Source of the DNA: Actinomyces oris
GTDB taxonomy: Bacteria > Actinomycetota > Actinomycetes > Actinomycetales > Actinomycetaceae
Length of the DNA stretch: 64,000 bases
Assembly: GCF_001553935.1 (NCBI RefSeq)
Contig: NZ_CP014232.1
Location: forward strand, 124,001 to 188,000
Reading direction: 5' to 3'
A program made the translations under genes and the position numbers. Positions within the stretch are counted from its first letter, which is position 1. Each line of letters opens with the position of its first letter. Positions 34,815 to 42,138 of the stretch are shown here, piece by piece. Below the pieces are notes generated by a model, which ran no database searches, was not told the DNA's origin, and was given only the letters and a program-made list of their open reading frames with translations.

Positions 34815-35529
34815 CCCCCACGGCCTGCTCGACGAGATCATCGGCGAGCTCATAGACGGGCCACGGCTCCCCGGTCTGATCCTCACTGCGCGCACAGGCC
34901 GGATCGATGACGAAGGACTCAGGGCTCTGCGCGTGCGTCGCGCTGGACTGACCAAGCCCAGTGGGCTCAGTGGACTCGGTGGACTCACTGAGCTCGGTGG
35001 ACTCTGCGGACTCTCGGGGGTCTCCAGGCCCCGGGGCCGGTGAAGCCGAGGCGCCTGAGGCCACCGCCTCAACCTCCCAGTGATCCGACGGGACGCGATC
35101 CTCGCCACCGGGCTCGAGCTCGGCATCACCGGTTCCCGCCCCGGAGGAGGCCGACGGCGCCGACTCCGCGGCTCTGACGCGCGCGAAGCGGGACTCCCCT
35201 CTGGTCAGGTCGTGACCGGCGGCCTGAAGCGTGATGACGTTGGTCTCGTGCTTCCTGCCGTTGCTCTCCCAGGACTCCTGGGAGAAGCGTCCGGTGAGCA
35301 GGACTGCGTCCCCTTTGCGCAGGGAGTGGCTCAGATTGGCGGCGAGCTGGCCCCACGCCTTGGCGGTGAACCAGATCGTCTCGGCGTTGTTCCAGCCCTG
35401 CTCAGTGCGGTAGGTCGGAGTGACGGCGACACGGAAACGGCAGTAGGGACGGGCATTATCCCCGACGCGGGACAGGACCGGATTGGTTCCGACGACGCCC
35501 TGAACGGTGAGGTCGAGCTGACGAGTCAT
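34807..35529 (-). CDS. ssb: single-stranded DNA-binding protein (paralogue)
   Basis: A 240-aa protein with one OB fold at residues 1-110: GVVGTNPVLSRVGDNARPYCRFRVAVTP, WFTAKAWGQLAANLSHSLRKGDAVLLTGR, then ETNVITLQAAGHDL. The rest is an acidic, low-complexity tail with Ser-Thr-Glu repeats (ESTELSESTESTEPTGL). The canonical SSB tip (acidic residues then IPF) is absent; it ends VEQAVGVS. It is therefore probably an accessory SSB, like SsbB-type paralogues used in transformation or repair, and not the replicative SSB. ATG 35529 follows AAGGAGCCCCCTC. Confidence 0.82.
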   Translation of the reverse strand: MTRQLDLTVQGVVGTNPVLSRVGDNARPYCRFRVAVTPTYRTEQGWNNAETIWFTAKAWGQLAANLSHSLRKGDAVLLTGRFSQESWESNGRKHETNVITLQAAGHDLTRGESRFARVRAAESAPSASSGAGTGDAELEPGGEDRVPSDHWEVEAVASGASASPAPGPGDPRESAESTELSESTESTEPTGLGQSSATHAQSPESFVIDPACARSEDQTGEPWPVYELADDLVEQAVGVS

Positions 35530-35697
35530 GAGGGGGCTCCTTGGTTGTGGACGGGCGACCCTCTGCCGCCCCTGCACCACAACGGTGCTCGGCCCACCCC
35601 TCAGGTGCCCAGCCGGACCCGGGCTCACTCCCCACCTCAGCCTCCCTGAAGGACAGGTTGTGGGCTGTGGCCACACGGTGGCCTTGCACAGACGGGA

Positions 35698-37200
35698 TTA
35701 GAGCCCCAGAGCCGATTGCAGCACCCGGTGCTTGTCCAGAACCTTGGCGGCCGGCCGGCTCAGTCCTCGCTCAACCACGGACTCCAGGCGGTCACGCACC
35801 CGTTGCCCATAGCGCTGCGCCTCGCGGCGCGCTCTACTGCGCCGGCGCACCGTGGCGATCAGGAGCGCCAGGAGTCCGACGGCGATGAGGCAGACCGGGG
35901 CGATCTCGATGCTGCGGTGCAGGACCTCGAGCCCCTCTCGCACCACGGAGGCGGTCAGCCACGACACCCCGCCGAGCACCATGAGCAGGCCTCCCCACCA
36001 CAGCAGGTCGATCAGCGGCTGGCGGTGCCCCGGCAGCGCCACGGAACCCACCGCCTCGGCGGTCTGCCCCGCCAAGGTCTCCGGGGAGGCGACGGAGGCC
36101 TCCAGACTCCGAGCCCACGTGGGCGGCAGCCCCTGCGAGGTGCGGTGGACCCAGGTGGAGTGGGCCGAGGACACTGCCGTGCGCGAGGGCGGTTCGGGAC
36201 GGGCCAGGGCCCTGGGCAGCACCCTGGACAGCCCGGCCCTCACCGAGTCCTCCACCGCCTGGGCGCCGGAAGCCTGCAGCAGCACCTTAGTGGTCTCCTC
36301 GGTGAGCTCGGCATCGAGCTCCACCTTGTCGCGGGCCACCGTGGGACGCAGACGACGGGTGATCGCGTCGAGCTCGGCCGAGGCCGTGCGTGCCGCGTTG
36401 GACTCCCGTGCGACGCGCTGGCGCAGCATGCTGCGCACGACGTCAAGGTTGTCGCCGCGCACGGCCGAGACCGGGAGCACCTGAACCTGGCTGAGCCCGT
36501 CGTCCTTGAGAAGAGACCCGACGTCGTCGAGCAGACTCGCCAAGCCGCTCTCCGGGAGGGTATCCACCTGGTTGACCAGGACGAGCATGTCCTCCTGACG
36601 AGCACCCAGTCCGCGCAGGTAGCCGTCGTGCAGAGCCGCGTCGGCATACTTCTGAGGATCGACCACCCACACGAGGATGTCCGCCAGCGGAACGAGGCGA
36701 TCCACCTGTAGGGAATGCTCCGTCGTCACCGAGTCGTAGTCGGGAACGTCGAGCAGGACCAGACCGGACATGGAGCCCTGGTCCTCGCCGTCAAGGATCG
36801 AGTCCCTCCGGATACGCCGTTCCGAGGAGACCCCGAGGAAGTCCAGGAGCGGGCCGGCGTCGTCACCCCAGGAACACGCGGCGGCCCGTGACGTCGTGGG
36901 GCGACGCGCGCCGACATCTGCGAAGTTCAGCTGGGTCAAGGCGTTGAACAGCGACGACTTGCCCGAGCCGGTGCCCCCGAAGAGCGCTACGACGGTGTGA
37001 TCCACTCCCAGCGCCAGACGCTGGGCCACGGCATCGAGCGCCTTGTGGGCAGGAATCGACAGGGAGGCCGGAACCTCTGTAGGGCACAGGCGCAGGGCTT
37101 CTCGAACCGCGTTCAGCCGGGCATCGAGGTGCGCGGCGTCGAGCACCTCGAAACCTCTCTGGGCAGAGGAGGTGGAGGGGACGTTGTCGGGATGGCTCAT
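35698..37200 (-). CDS. dynamin-like GTPase, second of a pair
   Basis: A 500-aa GTPase. G1 is GGTGSGKSS at about residue 74, G2 Thr in RRPTTSRAA, G3 DVPDYDS (Asp in place of the usual Gly) and G4 NQVD. Two hydrophobic segments near residues 395-450 (LLWWGGLLMVLGGVSWLTA and IAPVCLIAVGLLALLIATV) anchor it in the membrane, and a basic C-terminus follows. Its ATG overlaps the stop of the upstream GTPase by 4 nt, so the two are made together. Paired bacterial dynamins (DynA/DynB in Streptomyces) stabilise division rings; a similar role here is inference. Confidence 0.75.
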   Translation of the reverse strand: MSHPDNVPSTSSAQRGFEVLDAAHLDARLNAVREALRLCPTEVPASLSIPAHKALDAVAQRLALGVDHTVVALFGGTGSGKSSLFNALTQLNFADVGARRPTTSRAAACSWGDDAGPLLDFLGVSSERRIRRDSILDGEDQGSMSGLVLLDVPDYDSVTTEHSLQVDRLVPLADILVWVVDPQKYADAALHDGYLRGLGARQEDMLVLVNQVDTLPESGLASLLDDVGSLLKDDGLSQVQVLPVSAVRGDNLDVVRSMLRQRVARESNAARTASAELDAITRRLRPTVARDKVELDAELTEETTKVLLQASGAQAVEDSVRAGLSRVLPRALARPEPPSRTAVSSAHSTWVHRTSQGLPPTWARSLEASVASPETLAGQTAEAVGSVALPGHRQPLIDLLWWGGLLMVLGGVSWLTASVVREGLEVLHRSIEIAPVCLIAVGLLALLIATVRRRSRARREAQRYGQRVRDRLESVVERGLSRPAAKVLDKHRVLQSALGL

Positions 37201-38798
37201 GCTGTGGCTCCGGGACGGGTGAAGGGCTTGAGCTCGCCCGAGCGCAGACGCAGCGCAGCGGCGAACCCAGGGGCGGGGGCGAGCGAGGTGGCCGCCCCCT
37301 TGGGGACTGTGGCAGTCAGCGCCTCGGTGACCGCTTCCACCAGAAGGGCACCGGCCTGAGCGGTCTGCTCCTCCAGTCCCAGGCGTCTGGCGGCCGACAC
37401 GGCCCCGTCGACACCGGCTGCAGCGGAGATGAGAAGGTCGATGACACTGCCAGGGCTCAGTCTACGGATATCCTGCGGACTCTCGATATTGGCCTCCAGG
37501 TAGCCGACCCAGGCCTCAATGGTCGCGACCGCGTCGTCACCCTGCCCCAGAATCTTGTGCGCGCGCTCCTCGGCCCCCACCTCGGCCCAGGCCCTGCGAG
37601 CCTCGGCACTCAAGGCAACGATGGCTGCCTGAAGCTGGTTGGCCAGGGCCTGGCGGGCATCGTTGGCCAACTGGGAGAGCCCCTCGGCGCGAGCCTTGTC
37701 CGCCCGTCCCAGGAATCCCCTGCGCAACTTGCCCCCCTGGGCCAGCGAGGCGAGCGGACCTCCGGAGGAGGCCAGAGTGATCCATCTGGTGGCGGTGGCG
37801 CCCTGGCCCGCTGAACCAGCCCTGATGTCGGCGCTCAACGCCTCAATGGCGGTCTGCCTCAGCTCCTGGCAGGTTCTCTCCAGCTCCTCGGCCACCGCGT
37901 TCTGGGCGTCGACGTCGTCGGCCAGGCGCTCCAGGTCGGCGCGCAGAGTGCTCCACACCCCTCTGCCGGTACGACGCACGAGACCGGCTGCGCGGTGACG
38001 CCCAGCCAGGAGCTGCAGCCAGTCGCGCAGCTCGCTGACGCCGTCACCCGATAGGAGCCCCTCGTGCGGCCCGGCGTCCGGCACGACGAAGAAGGGCGCC
38101 TCCGACAGTCCCAGCCCCTGCAGGCGGGTGATGAGATCCCGACGCACCTCGGGCAGAATTCTCGCCGGCACCCGGTTGAGAACCACACCGATGGGAGTCT
38201 CACGGCGCGCGGCCTCCTCCAGCGTCGTCCACGGCGTCTGATCGCCGTAACGCGCCGCGGTGGTGACGAACAGCCACAGGTCGGCCGCCTCCAGCAGCCT
38301 TCCAGCCAGAGCCCGGTTGGCCTCATGCACGGAGTCCAGGTCCGAGGCATCGATCAGGGCCAGGCCAGCCGGAATGGCAGCGGAGACCTCCTGCCGACAC
38401 ACCTGGGTCAGAGGGTGCTCGGACAGTGAGTCCACGTCCTCCGGATTGGCCACCAGAACCGGGGTTCGTGTGGTGGGCCTGAGCACTCCGGCAACGGAGA
38501 CCTCCTGGCCGAGCACGGAGTTGACGAGCGTGGACTTCCCCGCACCCGTGGACCCCCCGATCACCACGATGGACGGGATATCGGCATCCTGCAGGCGGGG
38601 AACAACCTGGTCACGGACCTGTCCGATGAGACCGTCGCGCAATGTGCGCGCAGCCTCGACGCCGTCGGCACTCAGGGCCAGGTCGAGGCGCTCGAGGTCC
38701 CGGACCAGGTCGGACAGGACATCGAGGAGCTGAGCGCGACTCAGGGAGGAGACGGGCGCGTCATCCTGAGAGTGGCGCGAGGGGACAGGAGCGGGCAT
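37197..38798 (-). CDS. dynamin-like GTPase, first of a pair
   Basis: A 533-aa GTPase with G1 GGSTGAGKSTLVN at about residues 78-90, G2 in VLRPTTRTP, a divergent G3 (ALIDASDLDSVHEAN) and G4 NRVP. The C-terminal half is helical and Ala-rich (LANDARQALANQLQAAIVALSAEARRAW), as in dynamin stalk regions; no strong membrane segment is seen. The ATG at 38798 has TAGTGT 6 nt upstream and no ribosome binding site. With the following gene it forms a coupled DynA/DynB-like operon. Confidence 0.75.
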   Translation of the reverse strand: MPAPVPSRHSQDDAPVSSLSRAQLLDVLSDLVRDLERLDLALSADGVEAARTLRDGLIGQVRDQVVPRLQDADIPSIVVIGGSTGAGKSTLVNSVLGQEVSVAGVLRPTTRTPVLVANPEDVDSLSEHPLTQVCRQEVSAAIPAGLALIDASDLDSVHEANRALAGRLLEAADLWLFVTTAARYGDQTPWTTLEEAARRETPIGVVLNRVPARILPEVRRDLITRLQGLGLSEAPFFVVPDAGPHEGLLSGDGVSELRDWLQLLAGRHRAAGLVRRTGRGVWSTLRADLERLADDVDAQNAVAEELERTCQELRQTAIEALSADIRAGSAGQGATATRWITLASSGGPLASLAQGGKLRRGFLGRADKARAEGLSQLANDARQALANQLQAAIVALSAEARRAWAEVGAEERAHKILGQGDDAVATIEAWVGYLEANIESPQDIRRLSPGSVIDLLISAAAGVDGAVSAARRLGLEEQTAQAGALLVEAVTEALTATVPKGAATSLAPAPGFAAALRLRSGELKPFTRPGATA

Positions 38799-39106
38799 GT
38801 GCCAACACTATGAGCACAGGGCAGCAGAGTCGACGATTGATCTCGACAGTTCACACCACATGTGTCGCAAGCTCAGTGAGAATCTCCTGTCATCCCGCTG
38901 TGACCACTGCGAGCGCGCGCCGAGCACCTCGGGAGGCGACCAGTCATCCTCTCAGGCGAGCCAGAAACACAGCCGCCGGCCACGTCCTCCAAAGCGGGAC
39001 ATCAACGGGGCGAGGGGTGCAACACCATCGTCACGACCCCGGCGAGCCTGCAGCCCGAACGGTCGATAGTCCGCGGAATATCAACCTTCTCAACCTCGAC
39101 TGTCAG
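38799..39106. other. intergenic with dynamin-pair promoter
   Basis: 308 bp between the dynamin pair and tRNA-Arg. The minus-strand -10 box TAGTGT (38810-38805) sits exactly 6 nt before the ATG at 38798. I see nothing else supportable here. Confidence 0.45.
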
Positions 39107-39179
39107 TGCCCCCGGCCGGACTCGAACCGGCAACCTGCGGATTAGAAGGCCGATGCTCTATCCATTGAGCTACGGAGGC
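39107..39179 (-). tRNA. tRNA-Arg (TCT)
   Basis: Minus-strand cloverleaf with acceptor GCCTCCG / CGGGGGC (one G-U), anticodon TCT in CTTCTAA, T-loop TTCGAGT and discriminator A at 39107. CCA not encoded. Confidence 0.95.
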
Positions 39180-39598
39180 GTGCGCGAAGCGCCTCACCAG
39201 CCTACGCCATCACCATGACGACCCTGTAGCCGACGGGAGCACCGTCCCGCCGTCGTCGTCAGCACCAGGAGATGATCTCGAGCCGATCACGCTGATATGA
39301 CGAGCACACATCGATCCGAACGATCGAACGGTTCTGTGTCGCCACAACAGGCGCACCCAGGACCGCTGGCCGCCCAACCCGCAATACAACCGTGATGGCA
39401 CTGCAACAACCCTGCAACCGGCTTGATCGACACATGTGTCACGGGTGGATCACATCGCGTGGTGGCAGTTCCTCCCAGGCACACTCTGGCCAACACCGCT
39501 GCGCAGAGCGCATTCCACGCTGGGAACGATGATGACCGCCGGACAGGAAGCACCCCACAGGAGCACCTCATGGTAAAGTCGACGTAATACGGTCGACA
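39180..39598. other. lower-GC intergenic region before the RM genes
   Basis: 419 bp without a supported gene. The last 60 bp hold the restriction-modification promoter region with two GTCGAC sites (39578-39583, 39592-39597). Confidence 0.5.
39578..39597 (+). promoter_or_regulatory. paired GTCGAC sites over the RM promoter
   Basis: Two copies of GTCGAC with 14-bp periodicity. The second overlaps a TACGGT -10-like box (39588-39593) that sits 5 nt before the GTG at 39599. GTCGAC is the recognition sequence of XamI and SalI, to whose type this RM system appears to belong. Confidence 0.45.
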
Positions 39599-39832
39599 GT
39601 GAGGCAGCACAGGGAGCCGCTGTTGGGCAGGAAACGCAGACCACACAACGAACTCAAGTTCGCCATGCGCGACTTTCTTGCGAAACGTGGGACACCCGCA
39701 TCCATCAAGGAGATCCGGGAGGGTGTCGAGCCCGTCGTCGGCGTGTGCCCCGACTCCTCCCACCGCAGCGCGCTTCAGGATGAGCGCGTCTTCATCCGAG
39801 TCTCCCGAGGGGTGTTCACCCTCAATGTATGA
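39599..39832 (+). CDS. small winged-helix-like protein of the RM operon
   Basis: A 77-aa basic protein starting at GTG, without a ribosome binding site. The middle, LKFAMRDFLAKRGTPASIKEIREGVEP, then SSHRSALQDERVFIRVSRGVFTL, resembles the HARE-HTH or winged-helix modules found next to restriction enzymes, with the terminal R-V-x-R-G-x-F-x-L beta wing. Its stop overlaps the methylase start by 8 bp. It could be a regulator or a methylase-assisting DNA-binding module; I cannot tell which. Confidence 0.6.
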   Translation: MRQHREPLLGRKRRPHNELKFAMRDFLAKRGTPASIKEIREGVEPVVGVCPDSSHRSALQDERVFIRVSRGVFTLNV

Positions 39833-41450
39833 CGTCACCCTCGACCAGATCGCCGCGACCTGCCTCGCGCTCAGCGTCGATCGCCACTGCCTGTCATCCG
39901 CAGAGCTGGCCGTGCTTCCCACTCAGCCCGTCGAGTCTCTCGACCTTTCGCAGATACGCAGACTCATCCTCGACGGCGAGGATCCTCTTGGCCAGGCATT
40001 CTGCGCTGCGCGCACCGCCGAGGAGCGTCGACCACGCGGGCAGACATTCACTCCCGCCCCCATTGTTCGTTCCATGTTGGAGTGGACGAAAGGACGCGTG
40101 ACCCCGGCCCGCGTGGTTGATCCCGGCTGCGGTTCCGGTCGATACATTCTGGCTGCCCTACGCGCCTTCCCACACGCGGTCGGGCTCGCATCCGACCTTG
40201 ACCCTTACGCCACCCTCATGACTCGCGCCAACGCTCGTGTCCTGGGGCTCGAATCGCGTCTCAAGGTCATCGTCGGCGACTATCGTGCGCTCAGACTGCC
40301 CAAGATCGAGGGGGTCACGCTCTTCCTTGGGAACCCACCGTATGTCCGACACCATAACATTAATGCTCGTTGGAAGACCTGGCTCGGTGCGACGGCCTCA
40401 CAGATGATGGGCATGAAGGCGAGCAAGCTCTCCGGTCTGCACGCCCACTTCTTCCTGGCGACCGCACTCTACGCTCAGGCCGGAGACATCGGCTCCTTCA
40501 TCACCAGCTCAGAGTGGCTCGACGTCAACTACGGCCAGCTCATTCGCGAGCTCCTCATCGGCCCTCTCTCCGTGTCGAGCCTCCACATCCTGAGCCCGAC
40601 GAGTCTGCCGTTCGGTGACGCCACCGTCACCGGTGCCATTACCTGCTTCGAGGTCGGCGCAAACGCCCCTGAGGTGCAGATCCAGACCGTCGATAGTGTT
40701 GACGCGCTCGGTGATCTCTCCACCGGATTCCCCGTCTCGCGTCAGCGCCTCGCCGAGACATCCCGCTGGTCAGTCATCACCCGAGTGACTCCGAGGCTCC
40801 CCGACGGTTACGTTGAGCTTGGAGAGCTCGCACGCGTCCACCGAGGCACCGTCACAGGAGCGAACAAGATATGGGTCACTCCTCGCGACGCCGTTGACCT
40901 TCCTGACGATCTTCTCTTCCCGGCGATCACCCGCGCACGCGAGCTCTTCGCCGCGGGAGAGCGCTTGTCAACCTCCGATGGCCTCAAGGCAGTCATCGGC
41001 CTTCCTACCGATCTGGACATCCTCGACGAACCCGACAGGAAGAGAGTCGATCGCTTCTTGCGCAAAGCGAAGCGGCTCGGTGTCGCCAACGGCTACGTGG
41101 CTCGCAATCGACGCGCATGGTGGAGCATCGGCCTGTCCTCTCCGGCACCCATCCTGACGACCTACATGGCGCGGCGGCCTCCCGCGTTCGTGAGGAACGC
41201 GGTCGATGCCCGTCACATCAACATCGCTCACGGAATCTACCCGAGGGAAACCATGAGCGACTCGGATCTCGACGCCCTCGCCGCGTACCTGCGTGTCAAC
41301 GTGTCGACGACTAGCGGTCGCACCTATGCTGGGGGTTTGACAAAGTTCGAGCCACGAGAAATGGAGCGTTTGGTGGTTCCAGACCTCCCATTGCTCCGCG
41401 ACAAGGGCCGTCATGACTCACGTAGCGCCGCCGAGATGGTCGGAGTCTGA
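39825..41450 (+). CDS. N6-adenine DNA methyltransferase (XamI/SalI-type RM)
   Basis: A 541-aa SAM-dependent methylase. Motif I VVDPGCGSGRY is at about residues 97-107 and catalytic motif IV NPPY at 170-173 (FLGNPPYVRHHN), order gamma as in M.TaqI-type enzymes; motif X region TFTPAPIVRSMLEW precedes them. The C-terminal 250 residues are the target-recognition part. It appears intact. ATG 39825 overlaps the upstream stop by 8 bp, and the nuclease remnant overlaps its end by 38 bp. Target GTCGAC is inferred from the neighbouring XamI-like nuclease. Third-position base use is less G/C-biased than flanking genes, suggesting transfer. Confidence 0.85.
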   Translation: MYDVTLDQIAATCLALSVDRHCLSSAELAVLPTQPVESLDLSQIRRLILDGEDPLGQAFCAARTAEERRPRGQTFTPAPIVRSMLEWTKGRVTPARVVDPGCGSGRYILAALRAFPHAVGLASDLDPYATLMTRANARVLGLESRLKVIVGDYRALRLPKIEGVTLFLGNPPYVRHHNINARWKTWLGATASQMMGMKASKLSGLHAHFFLATALYAQAGDIGSFITSSEWLDVNYGQLIRELLIGPLSVSSLHILSPTSLPFGDATVTGAITCFEVGANAPEVQIQTVDSVDALGDLSTGFPVSRQRLAETSRWSVITRVTPRLPDGYVELGELARVHRGTVTGANKIWVTPRDAVDLPDDLLFPAITRARELFAAGERLSTSDGLKAVIGLPTDLDILDEPDRKRVDRFLRKAKRLGVANGYVARNRRAWWSIGLSSPAPILTTYMARRPPAFVRNAVDARHINIAHGIYPRETMSDSDLDALAAYLRVNVSTTSGRTYAGGLTKFEPREMERLVVPDLPLLRDKGRHDSRSAAEMVGV

Positions 41451-41858
41451 GTTCGCCGCGCAGATCGCACGAGCAACCGAGATCTTCAAGAACAAGCGCA
41501 TTGACGAGCCGCTCGAGCTCTATTCCGATCTTTTCGACAAGTATCGGGATTCCGTAGAGAATCTCCTCGAAGAAAGCGTCGATCTCCAGGAGCTCGCCAC
41601 CGTCGTTCGGGAGTACATCACCGATCCGGACAAGCGCTACGCCCTCCGCTACCTCGCCTCACCCCCCGTCTCCGACGACGATCTCCACCATAAGCCTGAT
41701 CGCAACGAGCCGTCAGCAGACCTATCGGCGGAATATGCAGAAGGCTGATCAGGAACGTCACAGTTCACAACCTCGTCGATGCACAGAATAACGGACTGAC
41801 GATCTTCTGGGCACATGACCTCGATCGAATGCTGGAGTTCGTCAACAACGCCCGCTGA
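41413..41858 (+). pseudogene. XamI-like restriction endonuclease, internally deleted
   Basis: The N-terminal 90 residues (WSESEFAAQIARATEIFKNK, then LYSDLFDKYRDSVENLLEES, RYALRYLASPPVSDDDL) have the pattern I recall for the XamI nuclease family. The frame stops at 41748. Another frame, 41745-41858, reads LIRNVTVHNLVDAQNNGLTIFWAHDLDRMLEFVNNAR as separate parts, which look like the family C-terminus. The middle, including any nuclease catalytic residues, is missing and the two ends are out of frame. The nuclease is therefore inactive while its methylase survives. Family assignment is from memory. Confidence 0.65.
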
Positions 41859-42138
41859 GGCCTCACGGCACACACGCTGCCCTGGGAAATGAGGGGGTGG
41901 GTGCGGAGCACTCCGCACATGGTGGATTCCGATGGAAGGGTCTGCCCGCCGGTAGGCCCAGCGCCTCTGCGCCGGAGACAGCCAGGTCGGCGGCGCGCCC
42001 CCGTACCGCCGTAGGAGCCCACCCCTGTCCGTATGTATCCAACCTCACGGCGGGGAGTCCTCACTCTTAGCGACGACGCCGAAACACCAGTATCGTGACT
42101 GGGAGCCCCCATCCCGCCCCCTTCGGAAGGACCGCGCC
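41859..42138. other. intergenic with a short palindrome
   Basis: Holds GTGCGGA-GCAC-TCCGCAC (41901-41918), a 7-bp hairpin or operator-like palindrome, and the start signals of the FHA-ABC gene. No gene is supported. Confidence 0.4.

Noticed and set aside
39107..39179. tRNA-Arg as an integration site for the RM genes
   Set aside because: The RM genes lie on the 5' side of the tRNA, no duplicated tRNA 3' end was found, and no integrase is present.
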